Positions 38,165-50,071 of a stretch of DNA of 64,000 nucleotides are shown here, piece by piece. The notes under the pieces were generated by a model. The model was not told the DNA's origin. It saw only the letters and a list, made by a program, of their open reading frames with translations, and searched no databases. Origin of the DNA: Symbiodinium natans. Its lineage: Eukaryota > Sar > Dinophyceae > Suessiales > Symbiodiniaceae. The DNA lies in NCBI GenBank assembly GCA_905221605.1, contig CAJNDS010000209.1:126001-190000 (forward strand), given 5' to 3'. How positions within the stretch are numbered: position 1 is the first letter of the stretch; every line of letters begins with the position of its first letter. Both the position numbers and the translations under genes were made by a program.

Positions 38165-38250
38165 GCGAAGGAGGTAGGATTGAACTGCGGGCCGACTTAG
38201 CCGACCTCCAGAATCCTCTCTCCGGCGCTACTGGCCAGATGCCTACCTAG
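38165..38250 (-). ncRNA. tRNA-like pol III promoter (degenerate tRNA or SINE head)
   Basis: In minus orientation TGGCCAGTAGC (38237-38227) matches box A, and GTTCAATCC (38185-38177) matches the box B core, 41 nt apart. Acceptor and T stems do not pair, so this is not an intact tRNA; a tRNA-derived SINE or pseudogene fits better. No T4 terminator lies close downstream. Confidence 0.3.
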
Positions 38251-40366
38251 GTTGGCCCTTAAAGCCCTCCTGAAAAATTCTTACCTATGGATCCTCTTAA
38301 GCCCAGCATAAAGGGAAAATGTTTAAAAGCAGGAGAAAAAATAAAAGGCACAACAAAAAGGGGCCGCAGAGTTGCAGTGTGGGCTCAGGACCAGGAAGAG
38401 CTCCTTCAGGGCCACGGCAGAGCCGACCACTGCGACCAAGCGGCCCAGGGCCTCTTTGAGAGGTCAGGAGCTGCCCAAAAGAAGCACAACATAGGGATGT
38501 TGGTGACAAATATGGGGCAAAACATACCAGTGCAGATAATCGTATGATTGAGAAGAATTGTGGGACACAACAGTGTAGATAATAGGATGGTTGATAGTAC
38601 TTATGACTGTCCACTTCAGGTTTATAAGCCCCCCTCAATTAAGATTTGCCAGGCCCGAAAATCAATAAAAACCCCCTAAGTTTAGAATCCCTGCGGCTAC
38701 AGACGGCAGAGGCGTATTGCTGCAACTAAAACTTCAAGCAAAAACAACAAGCAATACAGACTGAATGGCAAGTAATACGCAACAAGTAACAATAATAAAA
38801 AGAAAACAATGAGGAAACATAGGAATGAACAATGAATGAACAACAACAAACAATGAATTGCAATCAACAAACAACACCTGGTGAATGATATAGAAACCAT
38901 ACGATGAAGCAATAATAACAACAATGACATAGCAATACTAGTAACACAACAAATATCAACAACTACAATTTCCACTCCGAAAATCCCCCAAACACCCAAA
39001 CTAAAAGGATTTTAAGCTGCCGTGCAGGGAAGGGGGTACCTACTTACTAAGAACCAGGCCACATTCCGCCCGCGCCTTTCAATGTTTATTACAGCCCTCT
39101 ACCCTGCTTGTCATGTTGAAACATAGAATTTCAATATGTAAGATGCGCGGCGCGCCCCCTGTAGCTCTGCCTGCCTGCTTATGCCAATATTCCGGCACCT
39201 GGCCTGCACGGGATTCGTTGTGGCTGTGCTGCCTGCTTACGGCACTTTAGCGCCTGAATAAGGCGGCCAGGGAATCTAAGGTGGGCAACTGAACCGCAAC
39301 GTAGCAGGCCGGGAGGCTCAGGCGTGCAACTGAGCCGAAAAACAGGCGGTCAGACGCTCAGATGTACCTTAATTAACAAGGAGAACGAGCCGAAGTTTGG
39401 ACATTAAATCAGGTACCAAAGGAATGGATGCCAGGGGGAGTCTCTGTTTGTTGAGCATCTGACTGTCCGACTATTGATATTTGTTAATATAACTTATATG
39501 ACAGGATATGATATTAACCGCCAGTTATCCGTTGGCCCCCCGTAAACATTGGACGGAATGTGAGAAGAACCACTTGAGTGTGCCACTTTTCCTCTTTTTC
39601 TTTCGTCACGTACTCAATAATACTGATAGACGTTTTAATTAGTATTCATGTTGACACCTTTCATCAATACTTATAGACGGGCCAAAAGTCTCCTTCTTTT
39701 CCAGTTTTTAGGGGTTTCTGCATACACCCATATTATGCTCTCATTAGCGTCCGTCTCACATGGCATAATTGAATAAGGACGTGAATGAAGAGAACACGAA
39801 ATCATTAAATCCGCGAATGAGCCGACGAAATGAGCACGCATATGACCATATGAACAAAGAAACAACAACATGAATAATAGCATTGTATTGATTCATTAGG
39901 ACACAGATGATGCACGTAAACGCCTGCGCGCAATCGCCCTGACGCGCGACCTCAGTCTAACTATACGAGTTGTTTAGAGAAGTGGCAGCCATCATAATCG
40001 TAATAATCGTACTGATCAGATTGATAACCTTACACAAAACTACTGGCAAAGCCACCGGCAGCTGATGCCTTGGCCTTTGCCCAAGCTTAGTCAAGTGGCT
40101 GATCCAAAGGACGACAGGTATGCCACCAGCATACCAATGTGAAAGACACCACCTCAGCTGGTAGGTAGTGCGTGGAGGATGATGTGCCAAGACTACCAAC
40201 GACTCACGCAGTCGTTTAAACTTTAGAGTTTAGGAGTGCTGAAGCTTGACAGCCTTCAGAGAAGCCACAATTGGAGGGTGCTCCAAGCCTCTGCCCTATG
40301 AGAGTTTTTGGCTGTACGAAAGGTCAGCTTGGGCCTCTGGGTCCTGAACCCTTGTTACCCTAGCCC
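38251..40366. other. A/T-richer spacer
   Basis: Contains an AAC/AAT-rich stretch (38715-38965) and AT-rich sequence with GAATGA words (39400-39960). A hydrophobic minus-strand frame at 40140-39957 (LPVALPVVLCKVINLIST) may be an exon. No gene is assured. Confidence 0.35.
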
Positions 40367-40463
40367 TGACAGGCCTTCGTGGCCCCAAGCCTCGGACCAC
40401 TGCCTGCGGAGGTACAGGACGAAGCCCACCGCCGCCAGGCCCATCCCTCCAGGGGATTCGGGC
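40367..40463 (-). CDS. Candidate single-membrane-span exon
   Basis: After a CATTTCAG acceptor at 40464 the frame encodes GGMGLAAVGFVLYLRRQW, a short helix followed by basic residues, then SEAWGHEGLSG, ending at a GTAACA donor. Protein unknown. Confidence 0.33.
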
Positions 40464-41076
40464 TGAAATGCAGTATGCATTTTGCTGCCACCTGCCTTCT
40501 GGAGATTTCTGTTGCCACATGCCTAGCTCACTTTCGCACTCTGCTCGACAGGAGGTTACGCAAGAGGTCACAGGGTTACCGAAGCAGCTAGGTCCAGGTA
40601 AGCCAGCGCACACCACCGCCATCATCGGAGGTATAGTTACATCTGCAAGGATCGGATGTAGGACGCTCGTGCGCTTTGCCCAACTATCTAGCACAGTCGA
40701 CCAACCCGCCAGTTCGCTTCTCTAGTCAGCATTGTATGCCGGGCGGCGAAGAAGGAGTCGAGGACAGTTTTCTAGAGCAGGCGGCTGGCACGACTTGTCT
40801 TGGCAGCAAGCGACAGATGCAAGGGACAATGTTGCGGCGTGCACAGGATAAGAATTACCTTTGCCCACGCCGTCCGCGACAACCTGGCCCAAACAAAGAA
40901 AGGTGATGCGCAACATGTGCAGGTTTGGGCGAAGCGCTCACCACGGATGCGCGGCAAGCTGTCCATTGTACGACCCTGGCTGTCCAAGCGCCAATCGCAG
41001 CGATCCTGTTGTACAGGATGCCGGCCCCTGCCATCGACATTGCCGCAGCCGACCTGAGCAGAGTCTTCGTGGCACG

Positions 41077-41499
41077 CTAGCAGGTCTGTGGGTCCAGAAT
41101 CTGAATGGGTGGGAGACATCGGTTGTCACCAACGGGGGGAGCGGACATCATCAGCCGGCGTCTTGCTCTTGACAGCCACGGCTTCGAAAGAGTGCTGCGA
41201 ACGATGTCTACAGCGCCTGTTCTGCTCAATACATGGAGCTTGCATGTGCTTGCCCTTCCAAACGCGGCCAATATGTGACGTGCTCGCCTCGACTCGCAAC
41301 TCAAACGCGCCGTCGTCTCCTCGAGGCGACGCCGAAGGGTTGCCCTTCTTGTTTTGCTTTTGAGGCCATGCTCGGGCACGAACTGTGTTTTTGGCCGTGC
41401 GTAAGCCAGTTGAGCCATAGGTTCGGGACTCTCTGTCTCTGAGGTCCCTTGAACAAAACGCTTTGAACCATCCTCGCCTGTTGCGCTGCTGCTTTCCAT
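41077..41499 (-). CDS. Candidate exon or small basic protein downstream of the RINGv gene
   Basis: The frame from the ATG at 41499 (MESSSATGEDGSKRFVQG) runs 140 codons to 41077. It includes basic stretches (KTRRATLRRRLEETTARL, RARRRLMM). It starts just below a GTCGCAAG|GAAG acceptor-like site and 52 bp past the RINGv stop. It could be a second exon of that gene or a separate cistron. Confidence 0.38.
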   Translation of the reverse strand: MESSSATGEDGSKRFVQGTSETESPEPMAQLAYARPKTQFVPEHGLKSKTRRATLRRRLEETTARLSCESRRARHILAAFGRASTCKLHVLSRTGAVDIVRSTLSKPWLSRARRRLMMSAPPVGDNRCLPPIQILDPQTC

Positions 41500-41551
41500 T
41501 GCTTTCCTATCTTCCTTGCGACCAGAACCTAGAACCCTGAACCCTGAGCCC

Positions 41552-42475
41552 TTAGCAACACCCGCAGGCCTCACAAAAACACATGAAAGCATGCTCGTGC
41601 CTGTGCATGCCCGACGTGCCTCCACCGAGCAGGACGCGCAGAGGACGCACCAGGAACGCTTGCAGCCACTGAAGCATCTGAGGAGGGCCCTCGCAACAGC
41701 TCTCGAAGCTGTGAACATCGTCCCAGCACTTTGGGTTGCCAGGGTGCCCTCGGCCACAGCAGAGCCTGTACGTGTAGCCACCGTGCCAACAGGCCGGATT
41801 GCCCTGGACCTGGACCTGCTCCGTGAAGAAGAAGCGCACCGACGGCTGAAGCCGAAGATGACCCAGTGCCCAATCGACCACCCAAGGAGCCGCAAAATGG
41901 CACATCAAGCCGACCACCAGGGCCCCAACAAGGAAAAGGATAATTGTGAGGGACAACTGCACACTGTGAGACAGAAGCACATCCGCCAGCCAGAGACGCT
42001 GCAGTCGGTACTCATAGTGACAGGTATCACATCGGTAGTACGATCTCTGATTGCTAGAACTTGCTCGCCAGCTGTTCAAACATGCTACGTGCACAAAACG
42101 TGCACTGCCATCGCATCTGCAGGGACTGAAGAGCCGCCCTGTCTCGGCAGTTTCCGAGGTGTCGTAGCAGATCCGGCAGCATCGCGAACCCATCTCGTCA
42201 TGACAAGCCGGCATAGCCTCGACACCATTGCCTGCGGTGGGCGCAGCGGTGGGATCCGGCTCGGGCACCGCTGGCTCCGCCGTCGCCATTTGCTGTGGCT
42301 CCGCAACACCTGGAGACTGGCGAGCCTGGGAAGACTCGGGAGCCTCGCGAGACTCAAGAGGAGCCTGCTCTGCTTCAGGATTCAGCACTTGCTCTGTTTG
42401 CTCCTTCTGCTCCTTCCAGGCCGCCGCACGCTCCTTGCGAAGTTGCGCCAGGTCATCAATGACGCTCTCGGCCAT
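41552..42475 (-). CDS. RINGv (MARCH-type) membrane E3 ubiquitin ligase
   Basis: 307 residues from an ATG at 42475. The N-terminal 90 residues are charged and Pro/Glu-rich. Residues 100-152 form a C4HC3 RINGv finger: C100-x2-C103, C119-x-C121, H129-x2-C132, C149-x2-C152, with the family's FVHVACLNSW core. The order (His at the fourth pair, Trp after Cys132) distinguishes RINGv from classic RING. A hydrophobic helix follows (LSLTIILFLVGALVVGLMC, 174-192). Such proteins recruit E2 enzymes and ubiquitinate membrane cargo. The 3' part (after about 210) is Cys/Trp-rich without a clear second span, so an unrecognised splice donor may lie there and the true C-terminus may differ. Confidence 0.82.
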   Translation of the reverse strand: MAESVIDDLAQLRKERAAAWKEQKEQTEQVLNPEAEQAPLESREAPESSQARQSPGVAEPQQMATAEPAVPEPDPTAAPTAGNGVEAMPACHDEMGSRCCRICYDTSETAETGRLFSPCRCDGSARFVHVACLNSWRASSSNQRSYYRCDTCHYEYRLQRLWLADVLLSHSVQLSLTIILFLVGALVVGLMCHFAAPWVVDWALGHLRLQPSVRFFFTEQVQVQGNPACWHGGYTYRLCCGRGHPGNPKCWDDVHSFESCCEGPPQMLQWLQAFLVRPLRVLLGGGTSGMHRHEHAFMCFCEACGCC

Positions 42476-44494
42476 GGCGCTGCTTTGTGAACAGCACCCG
42501 AACTACGACATGCTTCGAGCCATTCTCTGCGAAGCACCGACTACCTAAGCCCTAAGCGCATCGACACCCAAATGACTCGGGACCGGGCTCTCCATGCCAG
42601 CCTTAGCAAACGCGTCACAGGGCCTTGGGGCCTTAGGGCCTTGGGTGGTTGGTCCCTCCACCACGCAATCCTGCAGCCCACCAAAAACCAAAGCGGTCAC
42701 CAAACAAACCGTTGCGAGAAAAAAGAACGAAAACAACAATGTCCTACCCTTTCTTCCCCAACGCCATGTGAGCCCGTGACCTGCCGCTGAGTCTAATCCA
42801 CACAGCCTGCTACCAGCCTGCTACCAGCGCGCTTTGCGCTGAAATGCCTGTGCAGTCCTGTGGACGTGCCTGTGGCCTGCCACTGCCACCTTCCCCGCCT
42901 ATCGAGGGCACAAACTGAACCTGGTTCGACCCTCTGTGGATCTCTGAACACCTCTGCGCTCTGGGTGCAGCACCTGGCCAGCACCGCCTCGCCCAAAGCT
43001 GAAACAACGGAGTACCGAAACCATCCTTGCCTAGTCATATGGATTTCGACTCTCCTCCGAAGCGAACAAAGAGGTGAAAGTCTACACGTCCTGTCTGAAA
43101 ATGAACTTTCGAGCATCCGTAAGGAAGGCGGCCTGGGGGTGTGGAGAAGTCTCCGCCAAACCTTTCGAGAGGCGAGGGACGGGCAAAGGCATGACTTCGG
43201 GTTTCGAGTTTAGGATTTAAGACAAAAGGGGCGCGGTCATCTCTGCCAGCAATGCCTGGTACTGATACGATGCGATCTTGTCCAAGGGCTTGAGAGGAGT
43301 TGTAAGGCACTGCGCAGTTTAAGGGGTGGGAACTGGAGATCTGGTCACGCTATTTCAACAACTTAACTAGACGAACATCAAATAGCAGCGCGGGCGAAAA
43401 CGCATTAAAATGATCATTCTTCCCTACTACTCCACTACTCCATTCTTGTCAGTTGATGTCGTAAATAGTGCTGCTAAGGAAGTTTGTCGGCTGCTGGGTT
43501 GGCGACAGCTGCTTCATCAGTTCCATCGGATCCTGCCGCAAGGCAGAGCTGGGCTAAAACCCTGGCCTGCGCCTCAGATAGAGGGCTTCTTAACATTCTG
43601 AACGAATGCCAGGCATGCTCACATCCTCAAAGAGAGGAATCAAGGTGCGGTTTGCACGCGGCCTGCTCCTCGTAAGGGGACTTCGGCGCCTGTCAATTGA
43701 GACATGGTGGGCAGGCACATCTCCAGTCAACCATGAAAGTCTGCATACATTTTTCCTTGGATCCTCAGGGAGAGGCTGCTCCCTTCGGAGCCTGAAGATG
43801 CACAAAGGGTTGGCAGCCACGAACCCAGGCAAGCTCTTTATCCGGCACTCCCGAACCAACGTTAACGCTGCACACCCGCAGCCCAACTGCCCACCACCTC
43901 AAAAAGCACACCAACAATCACCGAAGGCCACACCAAAACTCGAGATCTGAACGCTCAGAAGCCAGCGGGTTCAAGCTTCAAGGACTTCAAGGACTTGCCT
44001 GGGAGCTTTTGGAGCTGTCCCTTGGCTCGGCTCGGCAAGCCTGGCAGGACCACAGAGCGTCTTTGCACTTCAAAAGCTCTTGCGTCGGAGAGATGTGGCT
44101 TGGAGGTTCGGTTCCAGGTTTTAGGGTTTAGGGCTTCCCTTCGCCACCTGCCAAGCAACGGGTTCGGATGCTGGGATTTGGGGTTTTAGGGCTTAGGGTG
44201 CATCATCTCGATGACCACCTGCCTGGCTCGTGCTATCGATCGAGAAGGCTGTGTAGGAGGACGTTCCCCGAACATGTATCCTAAACACCACCTACACGCT
44301 TAAACTCAAGTTCCGAACATGGCTTGTTGGCCCCTGCAACAACGGGGTTCTTGGCTTGGCCTGCTGGAAGCCACTGAGGGGTCAAGGCAACAACTTTCAA
44401 GGACAATACACAGCATTCAACCCTACATCTCTGGTTCCCAACTTCCTCCGGATTTTTTCTATATTTTTTATATTTACATACTGTGACATCTCAC

Positions 44495-44526
<32 letters not shown>

Positions 44527-45165
44527 AAGATTTGTATGTATACATACATATACATACATACATGCATACATACATACATACCTACGTACATACATACATA
44601 CATACATACATACATACATACATACATACATACATACACACATACACACATACACACATGCGTACACGTATGGTCCCGGGCTGGCACGCCCCCCCCCCCC
44701 CACCCCCATGGTATCCACCCCCTCATCCTCCTTTGGATCCCTTTTCCCTCCTTTTTACTTCCTGTGGTGTGGGTGTGGTTGGGGCTCGGGTTTCAGGGTT
44801 TCGGGTTTAAGGTTTAAGGATTAGGCCTACCACCTCGCCCCCCCTGTGGTGTGGGTGTGGTTTGGGGGTTAGGGTTTAGTGTTTAAGGTTTAGGGTTCGG
44901 GGTTTAGGGTCTAAGGTTTTGACCCGTGGTGTGTTTGGGGAGTTGGGGTTGGATTTGGGTTGAAGGTATAAAAACGCCGCCCGTGCTACCCCTGCGCCCC
45001 CCCCCCCCCCGGTGGTGTGTCTGTGTCTGTGTGCCTGTCTGTATGTGCGTCTGCGCATGTACTCATATCTATATCTATAACTACATTTACCTGTCAATTT
45101 GTATTTGTCTGTACATAAACTTCCTCTTGCATTGCATGTGTATGCATATCCCACATGCTTAAACC
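42476..45165. other. Intergenic or intronic sequence with weak frames
   Basis: Plausible but unproven frames: minus 43020-42830 (LARCCTQSAEVFRDPQ) and plus 43484-43675 (RQSWAKTLACASDRGL). Telomere-like TTTAGGG variants cluster at 44115-44200 and 44790-44925. C-runs lie at 44690-44702 and 44998-45010. Confidence 0.3.
44494..44650. repeat. (TA)n, (GT)n and (CATA)n microsatellites
   Basis: TA 44496-44514, GT to 44526, then CATA/TACATA to about 44650, with ACACAT variants. Confidence 0.95.
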
Positions 45166-46480
45166 ATGCAGGCGTCCGTCTGCGCTGTAAGGCGGCTGTT
45201 CCTCCGGGGCCCAACCTTGAAGCAATCGGGTGCTTCCGGGGTCGCAGCGCCATATAATGTCATGAACCTGAACCTACGTGATTGTACATACTTCCAAAGC
45301 CTTCCAGATTTCATTGCCCCAAAGTATCCTTTTGCTGGGCTGAAGCCCAGAAGATCAACCTTCCTCAGGCTCTATCCCACACAATCCTGGACCAACCTTG
45401 GAATTCCAAGCCCGTGCAAGGGCTGAGATCCTGACCCTTCTTGCCACTGCCGTCACCCGCGTTTCCGCCGTCTGCCTGGGGCACTTTGCAATTGTTTGGG
45501 CTTAATGGCTAATAAGAAGGCTTTCATTCGGGGCGCTTAAGGTCCCTTTTTTAGCAGCACAGCGGGTTCTGGTTTTCTTGCCACCCGCAAGCCAGTTGAA
45601 ATGACGAAGGCGCGCCCAGCTCTGCAGATACAAAAGCAAATTTTGCCGGCATAGGCCCCGAACAGTGCCAAAACCACGACGATGGCGCATCATGAGTGTC
45701 TTCACAGGAGCGCAATCCAAGGCGCAAAAAACGGAGACAGTGCATGTCACGAGGTGCACGCGTGCGGGACCGAAAAAAACTGCCACTTCAAGAGAAACTG
45801 CAAGCGAGCCAGAATCTTGAGCCAACACGGCTCAGCCTCATGGTTTTTAGGGCCTAGGGTTCCAAGTCTTGCACCACCCGAACGAGGACCCTATGGCAAC
45901 AGTGGTGCTCACGTGTTTCGTGCTCCGAACGATGGCACCTCTTATCTTTCGGGTGTTCAGACGTTCATGAGGACCCCTGCTACTGGAGGCATTGCAGTCA
46001 AGCAGAAGTCGAGGCAGCAAAGGCGTTTGTGTTTCGGGGCTGGGGTAAGATTTCCAGAAGATGCCTACACAATCGGGAGACTTGCCTTTCTCCGCACTAA
46101 GTCGCCCCATTCAATAACTCGCGAAGTTTCCGTGTCTGAGCGACCTCCAATCTCACATAGACACTGACGAAGACTAGGGGCTTTCAGCCTACTGTGGCGC
46201 TGCCTCTTCGCAACAACGCCCGTCACCAAAACCGTGGCCGCCGCCAGCGCCGACGGCACACCTTCATCAAGCTCTCGGCTACAGCATTGCACTTGTCTTC
46301 CGAGCATGCAAGCTTTCAGGGAAGGACCAGCAGATTTGAATGTGGTTCAGTTGCTGGTGGTGACAGCAAGGCATTGCACGAGCAGTGCTCAAGAGGCAGA
46401 GCATTGCACAGCCCCTGTGGCCAACCTCGCTCGCAAACTTCACGTCTTGGCCGCCCAGGCTTTAAAGCGAGCCTGTAAGG
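45166..46480 (+). CDS. Multi-exon plus-strand gene, function unknown
   Basis: Four stretches read as coding. 45166-45426 encodes CAVRRLFLRGPTLKQSGA and LRDCTYFQSLPDFIAPKYP. About 45873-46020 encodes PPERGPYGNSGAHVFRAP and GGIAVKQKSRQQ. About 46051-46165 is downstream of GATTTCCAG. About 46310-46470 encodes ADLNVVQLLVVTARHC and KLHVLAAQALKRA with a GTAAGG donor. Borders are only partly resolved and the order within one gene is assumed. No domain recognised. Confidence 0.36.
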
Positions 46481-46542
46481 AGGAGAGACGTGATTTCCTG
46501 ATGTGCATGGCAGGGTTTTGACCATCTGACTTTCAGATCATG

Positions 46543-46930
46543 TCAAAGCCCTAAGCCATAGCCCGGATCTTCAAGGAGCCTTCTGAGCCTCTCCGGCCTC
46601 GTGGCAGGCAGCACGGGCGGGGCTGCCAGTGCAAATGCCTTCGGAGGGGCTGGGCGAGGTTGATTTTGTGGCCTTGTAGGGCTTTGCGAGGCTTTGCGAG
46701 GCTTTGCGAGGCTTTGCGAGGCTTTGCGAGGGTTCAAGAATTCCCTTCAGGCTGCTTCATGCGGTGCTCCGACCTCGGCAAGGAGCGCCATGGCAGCAAA
46801 ACGGGGTTTGCGCACACAAGGCTACCACGTTTAGGGACTCAAAACTGGCGGTGAGGTCGTCATACATCTGTTGGAGCTCGCTATGTGCGCTTCGATGCGC
46901 TTCGGTTTTCTTCTGCGAACGGAAGTGTTC
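46543..46930 (-). CDS. 3' exons of a minus-strand gene with a coiled coil
   Basis: About 46928-46833, after TTCGCAG, encodes KKTEAHRSAHSELQQMYDD then LTASFESLN, helical, to a GTGGTA donor. The terminal exon at about 46670-46543 encodes NQPRPAPPKAFALAAPPVL and RPERLRRLLEDPGYGLGL followed by a stop. They are separated by the 10-bp tandem repeat at 46679-46731. Probably continues upstream into the 47.6-48.4 kb exons. Confidence 0.4.
46679..46731 (+). repeat. 10-bp tandem repeat (GGCTTTGCGA)n
   Basis: Five exact copies in what is probably an intron of the minus-strand gene. Confidence 0.9.
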
Positions 46931-47619
46931 TTCTACTACTACTGGCTTCGAAAGTTCGAAAGCATGCTTGTTCATGCAGCGGCGCCCTGTACTTGTTTGC
47001 ATTCAACGGCGGCGAACCATGGCTCACGTGCTCATGCGCTCTGGAGCATCCCACAACACTGCGTCTCCTCTCTCACACACAAACTCTCTTCTTCGGTGTT
47101 GAGACAGGTCGCACTTTCACAGGTGTGCATGTGTGTGTGTGTGTGTGCGTCTAACTACTGTATGCACCATCTCACCTCTTTTTTCGGGGCTATAAATAGC
47201 TCTGACGATGCCTTGCCGCACATGCTGTAGGCCCTACATCCTAAACCGCTCGACCCAGCTCTGAAGAGCCCTTTGCTTGCACCTGGACTTGCTGAATGCC
47301 CCTTTTCCTAAGTCATAAACCCTGTCCAGCGCGTCTTTTCGCTCTTTTCGCTCTCCGCCCTCTCCCAGGATTTTCCCAGGATTTCGAGAGGAGACGTCCA
47401 GAGAGATCCGTCCGCAAAGAAATAAGTCTGTGTGTGTGTGTGTGTGTGGGCGCGCGTTGTTCGTTCGTTGAAGCGTCCAGAGTCCAGGGTGCAACTTGCA
47501 GTCGATGGTCTGAAGCCAAGGACAGCAACCCTTTTACCCTAAACTTCCTGAAGCCTAAATATGCTGAATCCACCCAAAGCATCGACCCACCGGCCTTTGG
47601 GCGAGCCTACCGCCTCGGG

Positions 47620-48380
47620 CCCCAAGCCAAAAAAAAACACATCACGTGATTCAACAGAGGGTTTCGGATGGTTTCGGCCTTCGGGATAGGGCTCTGAGAC
47701 TTTCCGTGGGTCCGAAGGAAAGTAAGCATCATTGCCGTGTGGTTGGCCTGGGGGTTGACAGCATTCCAGTCTGCAGGTTCGCCAGACCCAACTGATGGCT
47801 CGACCTAGAGTAAGGTTCTCCTCAGTAAATAAACTGATCAAGCAAAGACGATGGGCACAGGCTAGGCCGCTAGGTACAAGCTCAGGCCTGAGGAAAGTCC
47901 AACCTGCACACTGACATCGAGGCCAAGAGTTTGTACAGTCGCGCAGCTCGACGCGCAAATAAAGAGAGAGAGAGAGGAGAGGAGAGAAGAGAAGAGAAGA
48001 GAAGAGAAGAGAAGAGAAGAGAAGAGAAGAGAAGAGAAGACAGAAGTGGGCCATGTCCATCTGACACCTAAAGATGCATAACAATGCATGCCGACATTTC
48101 TGCGGCTTGGATGGCTGCGCGAAACTCGTGCCGGCAGTGCCGAACAAGCACAGCTGCGGTTTCGCAACAGTTGCTTGCCGCGCTCACGGCATGGAGTGAT
48201 TTCTGAGCAGGTGCTTGAACGTCGCGCGCCCTGAGCTGCAAGGTTCCAGTTCGGCTTCGGGATGTGCTCCAAAGCTGAGGCATGCGATGAGCTGCGTGGA
48301 ATCCTGAATATCCGTGACCATCCTTTTCGCCCTCAGTGTGGACTCGGCTGTCGTCAAAGGTGAAACGCGCAAGACTGCCC
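47620..48380 (-). CDS. Candidate internal exons, minus strand
   Basis: About 47788-47640 (after CCTGCAG) encodes CCQPPGQPHGNDAYFPSD and KVSEPYPEGRNHPKPSVES. About 48205-48085 encodes KSLHAVSAASNCCETAAVL and HEFRAAIQAAEMSAC, a helix. About 48345-48215 encodes KRMVTDIQDSTQLIACLSF. They are in the same orientation as the 46.5-46.9 kb exons, so one gene is possible. Function unknown. Confidence 0.35.
47962..48040. repeat. (GAGAA)n purine microsatellite
   Basis: GA repeats at 47962-47980 pass into GAGAA units to 48040, between candidate exons. Confidence 0.95.
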
Positions 48381-49091
48381 TGTCAGTTGCGTTAACGACG
48401 AATCAGGGAGCCGAGCGCAAGCCTGGGCTTTCACGAGCATGTAAGAACACCTGAGGCTTCTCAAGCTCTGCTGGGCACAAAGGCCGCCAAAGAAAGCCAT
48501 GGCTCGGAGTGCAAAAAGCGAGGGCCGCTGTTGCACCCACTGCGGTAGAAGGCAGAGCCGATTCTGAACGTCAACATGCCCTAAACTCCTAAACTGAAGG
48601 GCGCCAGCTAGAATCACAAGAACATCAACGATCAGGCTGCAAACCTTCCCTCGATGCTTTTGCAACGAGGTGGAACAGGCGTGCCCCGGTGTGTTGCTTG
48701 TTTCTATTGTGAGTGCTGATTCCTACTTCTTTGGTCCTTGGCACTTGGCCTCCACCGGTGCATGCCGATCCAAGCAGGTGCAAACGTTGGTCAAACGTCA
48801 ACACGGATGGTCGCATGTGCATCACAAGGGCCAAAAGAGAGCAGGAAAATGAGCAGCTTGAGGCTCTTCATTCCATTACCCTAAACTTCCTAAACCCTAA
48901 ACCCTAAACCCGTGCTGTCTTCGGCCCCACGTTGCGGGTGGGAAGGGTCTTGGTGACCCGAAGCTCCAGCCTGCTGTCCTCGACACCAATCTGGAACAAT
49001 CTGGGTCAAACCCCCTTTCTGGCACCTTGAAGATACGATAGTATCTTAGACTATTAGACCCCTGGCACCTTGCAGATATGAGTTTTTTGGG

Positions 49092-49935
49092 TGTCTTCAG
49101 GAGGTGATCAGGCAGAAGCAAAATTCGACATGCCTCCTTCAACGCACCCTTGGCTGCTCAGTCAGCCTTGGGACCCATCATCTTCAGGCGGGCGTTCCTC
49201 AGATGCGGGCGCGTTCTGTGGAATTTGGGGGTTCACCTCCAGGGCACCCGGATGCACTCCAGCCATCCTCTCCGATTTAGCTCCAAGAGCCGATGATGCC
49301 CAAGCCTCATTCTGAACCTTGAGGTCCACCCTTTGATTCTCCCGGGCACCTCCTCACTTCAGGTCTGTGCTGGCGTGGGCCACTTCGTTCTTTGCCCGTC
49401 GAGTTTTCTCGCCCGGCCTGGGCCCTCACGGCCCTCAGCCACATTTTTTCCAACAGGCTTGAATTCTGAACCCTGCACATAACCCTATTCCTAACCCAAT
49501 TGCCTGCGGCTCTACGACAGCGCCGTACAAACACCAGCAAGGTCTGGCTGCGAGAGCGTGGAATGACAACCCAGCTCGGGCACTCGGTTATGATCTCCTG
49601 GCACATGCGCTACGAATGATCTGATACAGTAACCATGCCCAGAAAGCAATTTAAACCCTGTAATTTTATAGGGCTTCGATGCGTATGTAAACCCTAGTTG
49701 GTGCCGCAGGCTCAAGCAGTTCGGGAACCTATTTCGTCGCCCACAATCCACCAAGGGGCTCTTCCCGCATGGCTGCATTCTCGCGCCTCCGCTCCAAGAG
49801 TTGGGTCAAGAGTCCAGAGGGTTTGGCGGGAGCAGTGTTGCCAGAAGTTGCTCAAAGGATTTTGGCGATGTTTGGAACTCCAGGATCTAGATGTATCCTG
49901 TATCCTTACCAAGTCTCGGTTAAACTGCTTCGCAC
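49092..49935 (+). CDS. Two exons of an unidentified plus-strand gene
   Basis: 49710-49935 is one of the best-reading exons in the window. It follows GTGCCGCAG and encodes SSSGTYFVAHNPPRGSSRM, KSPEGLAGAVLPEVAQRIL and MFGTPGSRCILYPYQVSVK. It ends at CGCAC|GTGAGG; without splicing a TGA follows at once. An earlier exon at about 49102-49315 (after GTCTTCAG) encodes AEAKFDMPPSTHPWLLSQP and ends TGA unless spliced. The second exon's helix and GTYFV..NPP pattern suggest a conserved globular domain that is not recognised here. Confidence 0.45.
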
Positions 49936-50071
49936 GTGAGGATAAGTGACTAGAGAGCACGATATGGGGTTTATGCAGCTGCCCTAAACCCAGCACTGAG
50001 TCTCTGGCCTGACTGCAAACCCGACACCCTAAACCCAAAACCCTTTTTGGACAATTTGTTGGTTTTAGGGT

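Noticed and set aside
38165-38250. Functional tRNA gene
   Set aside because: Box A and B match, but acceptor and T stems do not pair.
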